DNA from: Steroidobacteraceae bacterium
Lineage (GTDB): Bacteria; Pseudomonadota; Gammaproteobacteria; Steroidobacterales; Steroidobacteraceae
Direction of reading: 5' to 3'
Assembly (NCBI GenBank): GCA_029266835.1
Contig: JAQSWD010000002.1
Location: forward strand, 1 to 64,000
DNA: 64,000 nucleotides
Shown: positions 17,530 through 25,324 of the stretch, one piece after another
Layout of the letters: the number at the start of each line of letters is the position of its first letter
Position numbering within the stretch: the first letter of the stretch is position 1
Notes under the pieces: generated by a model
The model's database searches: none
What the model saw: the letters and a program-made list of their open reading frames with translations, nothing else
Told to the model about the DNA's origin: nothing
Translations under genes and position numbers: made by a program

Positions 17530-18000
17530 TCTCGCCCCTTCAAGAGCAACCCGCCGCGCCTGCAGCTGCGCATGGAGGCGCGCCGCGGTCACCAGCACTC
17601 TGATGGCCACGACCAGCATCACCACACCCGTCGTCAGCACGACGTAGCTGGCTGCGCTGCCGGAGATCGTCACCGCGGCCACGCCGGCCGCGGCGAACAC
17701 GGACGTGAACGTCACCGCCAGGCGCCCCGCGATCAAGCGATCGCGCGCGAACAACGGCCGGCGCGCGCGCAACGCCCACAACGACAATAGCGACCACGAC
17801 GCGCCGATCACGCACATGGCGCCGAAGGCCAGGTGCGTATGCGGCGGCAACGCGGACTCCGTGAGCCACAGCGACGCGATGATGACCGTCATCGCGACTG
17901 ACACCAGCAGCAGCGCCACATAACCCACGCGCGCCTTCAGCGAGAGTACGGCGCCAGCCCGCTCGCGGATATCGTGCAAAGACTTCATCTGTGGGGTCAT
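17527..18000 (-). CDS. Four-helix membrane protein, probable partner of the ECF sigma factor
   Basis: This 157-residue protein starts at ATG 18000 and overlaps the sigma-factor stop as ATGA. It has four predicted membrane segments: VGYVALLLVSVAMTVIIASLWL, then about HLAFGAMCVIGASWSLLSLW, RLAVTFTSVFAAAGVAAVTI and YVVLTTGVVMLVVAIRVLV. By position it could be an anti-sigma factor, but no zinc HxxxCxxC anti-sigma motif is visible, so this is inference. A longer upstream frame is antisense or shadow of the sigma gene. Its stop codon lies at the end of repeat copy A. Confidence 0.8.
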   Translation of the reverse strand: MTPQMKSLHDIRERAGAVLSLKARVGYVALLLVSVAMTVIIASLWLTESALPPHTHLAFGAMCVIGASWSLLSLWALRARRPLFARDRLIAGRLAVTFTSVFAAAGVAAVTISGSAASYVVLTTGVVMLVVAIRVLVTAARLHAQLQARRVALEGAR

Positions 18001-18551
18001 GGACGGGCTCCTGTCAGTTGGGTTCGCAATAGCCGCCGCGCCCGGAACAGGCGCGACTTCACGGTTCCGGTCGGGATTTCGAGCAACGCGGAGATCTGCT
18101 CGATGGTCAGTTCGCGCAGGTAGAACAGCGTCAGCGTCTCGCGCTCGCGCAGGGGCAGCTCGTCGAGGCCACTCTCCAGTGCGGCGAGGTCGAATTCGAA
18201 GTCGGCGTCCTGTGCTACCGCGGGCAGCTCGTCGAGCTCGACGTCGCCGTCCTCGGCGCGCGTGTACTGGCGGCGAAGCCGGTCCATGGCGACGCGCCGC
18301 GCGATGCCGAACAACCATGGGCGCAGGCTGGCGTGGTCGCGAAGAGCCGCGATGCCGCGCATCACCTTGAGCCACGTGTCCTGCGCCAGGTCTGCGGCCG
18401 CATCGTCGGAGCCGGTGAGACGCCGCAGGTAACGCCAGATCGGCTCGTGCCAGCGAGTGATCAGCTCGTTGAAGGCATCGCGTTCACCGAGCTGGCAGCG
18501 GATCGCCAGCAGCTCGTCGGCACGGATGTCAGCGGAGGAATGGGTGCTCAC
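17997..18551 (-). CDS. ECF-type RNA polymerase sigma factor
   Basis: This is a 184-residue sigma70-family factor. Region 2 is AFNELITRWHEPIWRYLRRLTGSDDAAADLAQDTWLKVMR (core binding and -10 recognition). Region 4 is LDELPLRERETLTLFYLRELTIEQISALLEIPTGTVKSRLFRARRLLR (-35 recognition helix-turn-helix). It is translationally coupled to the four-helix membrane protein downstream. The pair is bracketed by inverted copies A and B of the TGGGGACA repeat. The regulon is unknown. Confidence 0.93.
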   Translation of the reverse strand: MSTHSSADIRADELLAIRCQLGERDAFNELITRWHEPIWRYLRRLTGSDDAAADLAQDTWLKVMRGIAALRDHASLRPWLFGIARRVAMDRLRRQYTRAEDGDVELDELPAVAQDADFEFDLAALESGLDELPLRERETLTLFYLRELTIEQISALLEIPTGTVKSRLFRARRLLRTQLTGARP

Positions 18552-18592
18552 GGGACGGGAGTCGCGCGACGGGCGAAAAGGTTCACGCCGGA

Positions 18593-18670
18593 ACGAAAAA
18601 AGGGACGCGATTTTTGAGCCGCGTCCCCCTTGTCTTTCCAGAAGTGGCTAGGAAATGAGGAATGTCCCCA
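18593..18670. repeat. TGGGGACATTCCTC repeat, copy B
   Basis: This element of about 75 bp contains its own inverted GGGACGCG/CGCGTCCC core. It ends ATGAGGAATGTCCCCA directly against the flotillin stop codon (TAA 18671-18673 on the minus strand). It is the inverted partner of copy A on the other side of the sigma-factor pair. Confidence 0.85.
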
Positions 18671-20224
18671 TTAGCTGCCGTGGCCATTCGAGGCGGGCAG
18701 GTCGGGCAGCTTGGCGTCGCCCAGGTACTTGGGCAGCTCCAGCCCGGCCATGGCCGCCACGTCATGCAGCGGTGGCAGGCTCTTGACCATGCCGGCGAGG
18801 AAGTTCGCCGTGGTCGAACCGCCGCTGCCGTTCGCACCGGCTCCCGCATCCCAGACCGTGATCTTGTCGATCTTGATGGCCTTGATGGCCTCCACCTGCA
18901 GCGTGACGATCTGTTCCAGCTTCTCGGTCAGCAGCAGCGTGGCCGCGGCGCGCGCATCGTTGTTGGCGCTCTGTACCAGCGCCTGGTAACCCTGCGCCTT
19001 CGCCTCGAGCACCTGGCGGATGCCCTTCGCCTCGGCTTCGTACTTGAGCAACGTGGCATCGGCCACACCCTGCGCCTCGCGCCGCGTCTTCTCGGCTTCC
19101 GCCTCGGCGGCGATGGTGATCTTCTGCTTCTCGATCTGCTGCTTCACCACTTCCGCTGCGGTGAGGCGCTGCAACTCGGCCTTGGCCTGCGCTTTCTGGA
19201 TCTCGGCCTGCGCGTCGTACTGCGCCACCTGTCCACGCTGAGCGGCCTGCGCCGCCTGCACCGTGAGCTCGGCATTCGACGCCGCCATCAGTGCGCGCGA
19301 ACGGTTTTCGCCCGCGATGGCCTCGGCTTCCTGCGCCTGGATGAAGATGCGCTTCTCGGCTTCGGCCTTTTTCTGGCCCTTCTCCGATTCCGCTTCGTTC
19401 TCCGCGACCTTGATCTCCTTGTCGCGCGCGGCCTCGGCCTCACCAATGGTCGCCAGCGTCTCCTGCTTCTGCACGTAGATGCGCTGATCCGCTTCGGCCT
19501 GCTTCTTGCCCTTCTCGGATTCGGCGAGATGCTGCGATACCTTGATGGTGCGCTCGCGAACCTGTTCGGCCTCGCCGATCGAACCCTTGCGGTCCTGGTC
19601 GGAGACGTCGATCTTGGCCTGGTTGATGGCCTCGGACGCCGCCTTCTTTCCGATGCTTTCGATATAACCCGATTCGTCCGTGATGTCGGTGATGTTCACG
19701 TTGATGAGATACAGGCCTATCTTGTTCAGCTCGGGCGCCACGTTGCGGCGGATCGCGTCCAGGAATTTCTCGCGGTCCTGGTTGATCTGCTCGATGGTCA
19801 GCGAAGCCACCGTGAGGCGCAGCTGGCCGAAGATGATCTCGCGGGCCATGCTTTCGACGTTGTCCTGCGCAAGATTCAGCAGGCGCTCCGCGGCGTTGTT
19901 CATGATGGCTTCTTCGGTGCTGATACCCACCGTGAAGGTGCTGGGCACGTTCACGCGGATGTTCTGCAGCGACAGCGCCTTGGTCAGCGGAATCGGGATC
20001 GTGAGCGGCGTCAGGCTCATGTACGTGTAGTCCTGGAACAGCGGCCAGATGAACGAGCCACCGCCGTGGATACACTGGGCCGACTGCCCCTTGCCCACCT
20101 TGCCGTACTTCACGAGGATCTTGTCGGACGGGCATCGCTTGTAGCGCGAGGCCAGGAAGATGATGGTGAAGAACACCACGAGCACCAGTGAAACCACCGG
20201 CACCAGGGCCATTGTGAGATCCAT
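18671..20224 (-). CDS. Flotillin-like SPFH/band-7 protein
   Basis: This 517-residue protein has an N-terminal membrane hairpin (MALVPVVSLVLVVFFTIIFLAS) and an SPFH/PHB domain (residues ~30-210: YGKVGKGQSAQCIHGGGSFIWP, NVNITDITDESGYIESIGKKAA). A long Glu/Ala-rich coiled coil follows (residues ~215-410, repeats such as AESEKGKKQAEADQRI and AESEKGQKKAEAEKRIFI). Flotillins scaffold membrane microdomains and oligomerise through the coiled coil. It lies downstream of an NfeD-like gene in the YuaF-FloT arrangement. Start ATG 20224 is used; Met5 is possible. Confidence 0.92.
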   Translation of the reverse strand: MDLTMALVPVVSLVLVVFFTIIFLASRYKRCPSDKILVKYGKVGKGQSAQCIHGGGSFIWPLFQDYTYMSLTPLTIPIPLTKALSLQNIRVNVPSTFTVGISTEEAIMNNAAERLLNLAQDNVESMAREIIFGQLRLTVASLTIEQINQDREKFLDAIRRNVAPELNKIGLYLINVNITDITDESGYIESIGKKAASEAINQAKIDVSDQDRKGSIGEAEQVRERTIKVSQHLAESEKGKKQAEADQRIYVQKQETLATIGEAEAARDKEIKVAENEAESEKGQKKAEAEKRIFIQAQEAEAIAGENRSRALMAASNAELTVQAAQAAQRGQVAQYDAQAEIQKAQAKAELQRLTAAEVVKQQIEKQKITIAAEAEAEKTRREAQGVADATLLKYEAEAKGIRQVLEAKAQGYQALVQSANNDARAAATLLLTEKLEQIVTLQVEAIKAIKIDKITVWDAGAGANGSGGSTTANFLAGMVKSLPPLHDVAAMAGLELPKYLGDAKLPDLPASNGHGS

Positions 20225-20288
20225 GCGAGTCCCTCCGGGCGCTGCGGCGCCCTAACTAGCTATTGACGACAGGTCAGGAACGGAAACT

Positions 20289-20837
20289 TCAGCGGTCGAC
20301 GGGCGCGACGACCAGCGTATTGGCCGTCACGCTTTGCACGCGGATCGCCGTGCCCGTGGGCAGCGTGGACCCGTCCGCGGAGATGGCTTCGAACTCGCGC
20401 AGGCGGTTGGCGAAATTGATCTGCACACGTCCGCCTTCCTTGCCGACGGTGAGATAGACCGAGCCTTCACTGCCGACGGCCGCGAACAGGCTCACGGTGC
20501 CGCTCGACTGCAGCCGCAACATGGCGCGGAACACTCGCCCGATGAGCCACATCGAGAACGCGCCCGCCGTCACTGCCCCGACAAGCGACAGGATGATCCC
20601 GAGCGCGGCGTTGTGGTTGAGCATGTAGCCCACCACGCCGAACATGGTGAAGAACGCGGAGATGCCCTGGATGCTGAGCGCCTGGAAGCCGGCGTCGCTG
20701 TCCAGGTGAAGGTCGGCATGGTGATCGAGGCCTGAGATCATCAGGATCAGCCGCAGTACCAGAATGAGTCCACCGACGATGGCGCCGAGAAGAAACAACT
20801 GCTCGAGGCCGCTGTGCGAACCAAACCACTCGATCAT
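20289..20837 (-). CDS. NfeD/YuaF-like membrane protein with OB-fold tail
   Basis: This is a 182-residue protein from ATG 20837, preceded by GGGGGGAACGACC. It has three membrane segments (GLEQLFLLGAIVGGLILVLRLILMI, then ISAFFTMFGVVGYML and LGIILSLVGAVTAGAFSMWLIG). A C-terminal beta-barrel-like region follows (SSGTVSLFAAVGSEGSVYLTV to TLVVAPVDR), matching short NfeD proteins. Members are almost always next to flotillins and assist their membrane assembly. It precedes the flotillin gene by 64 nt in the same direction. Confidence 0.88.
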   Translation of the reverse strand: MIEWFGSHSGLEQLFLLGAIVGGLILVLRLILMISGLDHHADLHLDSDAGFQALSIQGISAFFTMFGVVGYMLNHNAALGIILSLVGAVTAGAFSMWLIGRVFRAMLRLQSSGTVSLFAAVGSEGSVYLTVGKEGGRVQINFANRLREFEAISADGSTLPTGTAIRVQSVTANTLVVAPVDR

Positions 20838-21093
20838 GGTCGTTCCCCCCGCCGGTTGTTTTAGTTGATGTACCGGCAATGGAGACTATAGCTAGGAATT
20901 CAACGAGCCGGGAGCCAAGAAAAAACGATTTCCGGATGCCGGCCCTCCACCCCGAGCAACCTGAGCAGCCGGACCGTGATATGTCAGTTTCGTTGCCCTT
21001 CTCCCAGCCGCGGCGGCGTCCCCACGGGAAGTCAGGCCTCCGTGCGTCGACAGTGTAGGCTCCGGACTCGTCCTGGAGGTCGAAGGGGATCCG

Positions 21094-23367
21094 ATGCTCG
21101 CGCGCGCCTGGACACTGCTGGCCCTGTTGATGCTCGCGGCAGGTGGCGCCACGCCGTCGCTGGCGGCGCCCGCGTACATCGTGGTCGAACAGGAATCCCC
21201 CCAGCTGCGATTCGCGATCGGCGACGTGGAAGCCGCGCTGAAGGCCGGGCAATTCGACATCCGCCGCGACGCCAAGGAACTGCTGCGGGCGAAGGCCACC
21301 GGCCAGCGCGTGCTGGTGCAGTTCTGGACCATCCAGAGCAAGGGCGTGCTGCAATCGGCGCTCATCGACCTCAAACCCATTGCCGGGGACATCGCCGCGG
21401 AAGGCTTCAGCCTGCGCCGCATCAAGAACGGCGACGAGCTGCAGATCCACGTGTTCGCGAACGACGCCGCGGGCGCGATGTACGGCGCACTGGAACTGGC
21501 GGAGCAGATCCGCACGCGCGGCGTCGAGGGCGTGAGCGACACCGACCGCAACCCCTACATGCCCCTGCGCGGCACCAAGTTCAACATTCCACTCGACCTG
21601 CGCACGCCCAGCTACTCCGACATGAGCGATTCGGCGCAGGCCAACATCGCCACGGTCTGGGATTTCGAGTTCTGGCGCGCGTATCTCGACCAGCTCGCGC
21701 GCGACCGCTACAACTACGTGTCGCTGTGGAACCTGCACCCCTTCCCTTCCATGGTCCAGGTGCCGACCTATCCGGACGTGGCGCTCAACGACGTGTGGCG
21801 CACGCGCGCGGCGCTGGCCGAGGACTACACCACGCGTACCACGGACCTGCTGTCACCCGGGATGCTGGCGAACAAGGAAGTGGTGCGGCGGCTGACGATG
21901 GCCCAGAAGATCGCGTTCTGGCGCAAGGTCATGCAGTACGCGCATGACCGCAACATCTCGTTCTACGTGATCACGTGGAACATCTTCACCTACGGCGTCG
22001 ACGGCAAGTACGGCATCACCGATGCCCTGGACAATCCGAAGACCATCGACTACTTCCGCGCCAGTGTTCGCGAGATGTTCCACACCTATCCACTGCTCGC
22101 GGGCATCGGACTGACCGCCGGCGAGAACATGGGCGAGGTGAAGATGTACTCCGGCGGCGTGGACTCCTTCGATGCCAAGGAGAACTGGTTGCTCGCCACT
22201 TACGGACAGGGCGTACTCGATGCTGCGCGCGCCGAACCCGGCCGCAGGTTCACGCTGATCCACCGCCAGCACGAATCGCGTGCGCAGGACATCGCCGCCA
22301 CTTTCAAGCCCGTGATCGACCAGCCGAACGTGAACTTCGTGTTCAGTTTCAAGTACGCACAGGCGCATGCCTTGTCGTCGACGACCCAGACCTATCATCG
22401 TGGGTATGTCGAATCATTGGGCCCGCTGAAGACACTCTGGACGCTGCGCAACGACGACGCGCTGATGTTCCGCTGGGCCGCGCCGGATTTCGTGCGCGAG
22501 TTCGTGGGCAACATTCCGCGCGAACCTTCCGCGGGTTACTACATCGGCTCGGACATGTGGGTGTGGGGGCGCGAATTCCTGGCGAAGGCCACGGCTTCGA
22601 AAGGCGCTCCGCGCCAGCTCGAGATCGCCAAACACTGGCTGCATTTCCTGCTCTGGGGCCGCATGGGGTACGACCCCACGCTCGACAACGAGCGCATCGC
22701 CGCCATCATCGGCCAGCGCTTCGCCGGCATCGATGGCAAACGGCTGCTGTCCGCCTGGCAGGACGCCTCGATGATCTATCCACTGGTCACCGGCTTCCAC
22801 TGGGCGGATTTCGATTTCCAGTGGTACATCGAAGGCTGCCGCAGCCGTCCCGGCCCGGCGAAAACCGCCAGCGGCTTTCACAGCGTGGAAACGTTCATCG
22901 ACCAGCGCGTACACCCGGGCACCGACAACATCACCATTCCCGAATTCGTCGCTGGTGAGAGGGGCGGCACTTCACCTCTGCAGGTGGCGGACCGCATCGA
23001 CGCGCGGGCAGACGCGGCGCTGAGCGGGCTGAAGGAACTGGAGAAGACTTCGAATGCCGGCGACACGGAACTGGGCGACACGCTGGCCGACATCCGCGCG
23101 ATGGCGCTGCTGGGCAAGTACTACGCGGCCAAGATTCGCGGCGCCACCTCGCTGGCGCGTTTCCGTGCGCGTCGTGACACGGCCGAGCAGCGCGAAGCCA
23201 TTCGCCATCTCAAACTCGCCCAGGGTTTCTGGAGCGACTACACCACCCGCACGGGCGCGCGTTATCGCAACCCGCTGTGGACCAACCGCGTGGGCCACGT
23301 GGACTGGCGCGAGCTCGATTCCGAGGTCGCCAACGACATCGCGCTGGCGTCGGCGCCGCTTCCCTGA
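21094..23367 (+). CDS. Secreted glycoside hydrolase-like protein (alpha-glucuronidase/hexosaminidase-type layout)
   Basis: This 757-residue exported protein has a signal peptide (MLARAWTLLALLMLAAGGATPSLAA). Residues 27-155 resemble the N-terminal alpha/beta domain of GH67/GH20 enzymes (YIVVEQESPQLRFAI, NDAAGAMYGALELAEQI). The central part looks like a TIM barrel: RYNYVSLWNLHPFP, NISFYVITWNIFTYGV, LAGIGLTAGENMG, FSFKYAQAHA and YIGSDMWVWGREFL. Acidic residues on these strand ends (LTAGENMG, FHWADFDFQW) could be catalytic. The C-terminal ~150 residues are helical. RBS GGAGG lies upstream. The substrate and exact GH family are not determined; GH67-like is the best guess. Confidence 0.65.
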   Translation: MLARAWTLLALLMLAAGGATPSLAAPAYIVVEQESPQLRFAIGDVEAALKAGQFDIRRDAKELLRAKATGQRVLVQFWTIQSKGVLQSALIDLKPIAGDIAAEGFSLRRIKNGDELQIHVFANDAAGAMYGALELAEQIRTRGVEGVSDTDRNPYMPLRGTKFNIPLDLRTPSYSDMSDSAQANIATVWDFEFWRAYLDQLARDRYNYVSLWNLHPFPSMVQVPTYPDVALNDVWRTRAALAEDYTTRTTDLLSPGMLANKEVVRRLTMAQKIAFWRKVMQYAHDRNISFYVITWNIFTYGVDGKYGITDALDNPKTIDYFRASVREMFHTYPLLAGIGLTAGENMGEVKMYSGGVDSFDAKENWLLATYGQGVLDAARAEPGRRFTLIHRQHESRAQDIAATFKPVIDQPNVNFVFSFKYAQAHALSSTTQTYHRGYVESLGPLKTLWTLRNDDALMFRWAAPDFVREFVGNIPREPSAGYYIGSDMWVWGREFLAKATASKGAPRQLEIAKHWLHFLLWGRMGYDPTLDNERIAAIIGQRFAGIDGKRLLSAWQDASMIYPLVTGFHWADFDFQWYIEGCRSRPGPAKTASGFHSVETFIDQRVHPGTDNITIPEFVAGERGGTSPLQVADRIDARADAALSGLKELEKTSNAGDTELGDTLADIRAMALLGKYYAAKIRGATSLARFRARRDTAEQREAIRHLKLAQGFWSDYTTRTGARYRNPLWTNRVGHVDWRELDSEVANDIALASAPLP

Positions 23368-23414
23368 ACGAATCCGGCCGAAATCCCGGCGAATCTGAAC
23401 AAGCTGAACGAACC

Positions 23415-23430
23415 TGAACGGAAACGTTCA
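23415..23430. other. Inverted repeat upstream of the RcnB-like gene
   Basis: TGAACG-GAAA-CGTTCA is a perfect 6-bp palindrome with a 4-nt centre, 70 nt before the start of the RcnB-like gene. CTGAAC is repeated three more times just before it (from 23364, 23395 and 23403). It could be an operator for the downstream gene or a weak hairpin after the hydrolase gene; I cannot choose. Confidence 0.4.
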
Positions 23431-23499
23431 GCGTCCGCTCATCTGCGCGCGCAGATACTGGCTCCAACGGATCGAATTCGATCCGCCAAGGAGATCCAG

Positions 23500-24171
23500 A
23501 TGAAACGCCCTGTGACATTGCTGCTCGTCGCCGCCCTTCTCGCCAGTGGCGCCGCGTACGCCAAGAACGACAAGGAAAAGCTCTCCGACAAGGTGGCCCA
23601 CAAGGCCATGCGAGTCGACGAAGCCCGCAAGGACACGCGCCCGCACCGCGTCGCGGAGCAGCGCCGGGACGACCGTCGCGACCACCGCCGTGATGACCGC
23701 CGCGACCATGGTCGCAATGACCATGGTAACGACCAGCGCCGCGACCACGATCGAAATGATCGTCGCCATGACGATCGCCGCGCCCATGACCGTCGCGACT
23801 ACGACCGTCGTCACGACAACCGTCACGACAATCGTCATTCGAATGGTGGCTGGGATCGCCACCGCAGCGACTGGAACCGTCATCCGAACTACTGGGACAA
23901 CCGCCGCCATGACCGTCGCGACTACGCGGTCTATCGGTACAACTATGGCCGGTACCACGCGCCCCGCGGCTACTACTACCGCGCCTGGCACCGTGGCGAC
24001 CGCCTGCCCAGCCACTGGTACGGCCGTCAGTACGTGGTCTATGACTGGCGCCCGTACCGGCTCTACGCCCCGCCGCGTGGCTACCACTGGGTGCGCGTCG
24101 GCAGCGACGTGGTGCTCACCGCCATCGCCACCGGCATCGTGCTCGATGTGCTCTACGACATCTGGTACTGA
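23500..24171 (+). CDS. RcnB-family periplasmic protein, His/Asp/Arg-repeat rich
   Basis: This 223-residue protein has a Sec signal (MKRPVTLLLVAALLASGAAYA). Residues ~50-130 are a low-complexity run of RRDDR, DHRRDD, NDRRHDD and HDNRH units. The C-terminal RcnB domain reads WHRGDRLPSHWYGRQYVVYDWR, then YAPPRGYHWVRVGSDVVLTAI. E. coli RcnB helps maintain periplasmic nickel/cobalt; the His/Asp-rich segment here could bind divalent metals (inference). AAGGAG lies seven bases before ATG. The hydrophobic open frame on the opposite strand is a compositional artefact. Confidence 0.85.
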   Translation: MKRPVTLLLVAALLASGAAYAKNDKEKLSDKVAHKAMRVDEARKDTRPHRVAEQRRDDRRDHRRDDRRDHGRNDHGNDQRRDHDRNDRRHDDRRAHDRRDYDRRHDNRHDNRHSNGGWDRHRSDWNRHPNYWDNRRHDRRDYAVYRYNYGRYHAPRGYYYRAWHRGDRLPSHWYGRQYVVYDWRPYRLYAPPRGYHWVRVGSDVVLTAIATGIVLDVLYDIWY

Positions 24172-24205
24172 CCGAGCCCCGAACCTGAGCTAGCAGGTAG
24201 TCGCC

Positions 24206-24233
24206 GGCGCCCTGGAAGGGATTCCAGGGCGCC
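24206..24233 (+). terminator. Strong hairpin after the RcnB-like gene
   Basis: A perfect 12-bp stem (GGCGCCCTGGAA / TTCCAGGGCGCC) with GGGA loop begins 35 nt after the stop codon. There is no clear T-run, so it may terminate weakly or stabilise the mRNA 3' end. Confidence 0.5.
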
Positions 24234-24239
24234 GATGTT

Positions 24240-24338
24240 TGGGGACATCCCTCGTTTTCTGGAAAAAGGGGACGCGCCTCCGGCCAGGGAATATCCTTGA
24301 GGCGCGTCCCCTTTTTCTGGAAAACGAGGAATGTCCCC
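24240..24338. repeat. TGGGGACATTCCTC palindromic repeat, copy C
   Basis: Two ~39-nt arms (24241-24280 and 24300-24338) are inverted with few mismatches around a 19-nt centre. Each arm runs from GGGGACAT(T/C)CCTCG through a GGAAAAAGGGG stretch to GACGCGCCTC. The outer end of the right arm contains the ATG of slyX (24331). Confidence 0.9.
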
Positions 24339-24549
24339 ATCCGATCCATCCGACCGTCTTGCCCTGCTCGAGGAAAAGCTCGCGTTCCTCGAGCGTGCCG
24401 TGAATGAACTCAGCGACGTGGTAACCCGCCAGCAGAAGGACCTCGATCGCGCCACCGACCGTCACCAGCGGCTGCTCGACAAGCTGGCGGCCATGGAATC
24501 GGACTTCGGACCGAGCGCGACGGCCGAAGAGAAGCCGCCTCACTACTGA
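24331..24549 (+). CDS. slyX: SlyX family coiled-coil protein
   Basis: This is a 72-residue protein of unknown biochemical role found widely in proteobacteria. LALLEEKLAFLERAVNELSDVVTRQQKDLDRATDRHQRLLDKL is the typical SlyX coiled coil, and the C-terminus ends in the usual PPHY. The first codons (ATG TCC CCA TCC) belong to the end of repeat copy C, so the repeat supplies the start codon and probably the leader (GAGGA six bases upstream). It ends 7 nt inside the 3' end of the convergent ATPase gene. Confidence 0.9.
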   Translation: MSPSDPSDRLALLEEKLAFLERAVNELSDVVTRQQKDLDRATDRHQRLLDKLAAMESDFGPSATAEEKPPHY

Positions 24550-25307
24550 CCGACGTCTTCCTCGTCTTGCAACAAGTGGCGATAGAAGCGATCGGGAGCA
24601 TTCAGGAAATCGCGCGTGAGCCGGAAGTGCTCGGTGTCCCGATAGTCGATCTCACGAAGCGGACCGCCATCCAGGCTGAGCACGCGTGAGCCTGGTAGTG
24701 TCAGGAGAATCGGGGAATGCGTGGCGATGATGAACTGCCCCACCTTCCTCGATCCGAGATCGTGCAGGATCCTGAGGAACGCAATCTGGCGCTGCGGCGA
24801 CAGCGCAGCTTCAGGCTCGTCGAGGATGAACAAGCCATCCTCGAAGTTGTGGCTGAACAACGAGAGAAATGCCTCGCCATGTGACTGGGCGTGCAGCGAC
24901 TTGCCACCGTACGCATCAAAGGTGCTGCCCGCCTCCTCCAGATACGTCGCGAAGTTGAAAAACGTCTCCGCGCGCAGGAAAAACCCACCCGTCACCCGCT
25001 GCCGCCATCTCATGCGCAGCGCTCGTCCCAGCGTGTGCCCGTCCGCTCCTTCCGAAAAACTCTGGTCTCGATGCCCACCGCGCGCACTGAAACCGCAGGC
25101 CCAGGCCAGTGCTTCGAGAAGCGTGGATTTCCCAGCGCCGTTCTCGCCCACCAGGAACGTCACCGGGGTGCTGAGCGTCAGTTGGAAATCCGCGGGTACG
25201 ATCGGCAGGGTGAATGGATAGACATCGGCCCGGTACTTCTCTTCCTTGAGTTGCACGCAGGTCAGAAAGGGACTGCCGGGCAACGCCGACCCCTCGCCGA
25301 CAACCAC
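24543..25307 (-). CDS. AAA/ABC-type ATPase (AAA_21-like)
   Basis: This 254-residue stand-alone ATPase has Walker A FLVGENGAGKST (~54-62), an ABC-like Walker B LFILDEPEAALSPQRQ and a switch His in IIATHSPIL. The family is common as orphan ATPases and as OLD/AAA components of defence or stress systems. No partner nuclease is adjacent: neighbours are slyX and an alpha/beta hydrolase, so a housekeeping role is as likely. The start at 25307 gives MVVGEGSALPGSPFLTCVQL, a normal N-terminus. Confidence 0.8.
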   Translation of the reverse strand: MVVGEGSALPGSPFLTCVQLKEEKYRADVYPFTLPIVPADFQLTLSTPVTFLVGENGAGKSTLLEALAWACGFSARGGHRDQSFSEGADGHTLGRALRMRWRQRVTGGFFLRAETFFNFATYLEEAGSTFDAYGGKSLHAQSHGEAFLSLFSHNFEDGLFILDEPEAALSPQRQIAFLRILHDLGSRKVGQFIIATHSPILLTLPGSRVLSLDGGPLREIDYRDTEHFRLTRDFLNAPDRFYRHLLQDEEDVGQ

Positions 25308-25324
25308 CCTGCGTCGCGCGCGCT

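Noticed and set aside
18662-20191. 509-codon plus-strand open frame opposite the flotillin gene
   Set aside because: Leu/Gly/Arg-rich antisense of a GC-rich coiled coil; flotillin itself has clear domain homology.
23640-23850. Short direct repeats resembling a CRISPR array
   Set aside because: The repeats are irregular codon-level repeats inside the RcnB-like coding sequence; there are no spacers and no cas genes.
23428-24087. Hydrophobic Val/Ala/Ile-rich open frame on the minus strand opposite the RcnB-like gene
   Set aside because: It is the antisense of Asp/His/Arg repeats, which read as Val/Ile/Ala in reverse; it has no start context and no family.
24543-25307. Possible anti-phage OLD/Gabija-like ATPase
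   Set aside because: No nuclease, TOPRIM or helicase partner is adjacent and the neighbours are housekeeping genes, so a defence role is unsupported.
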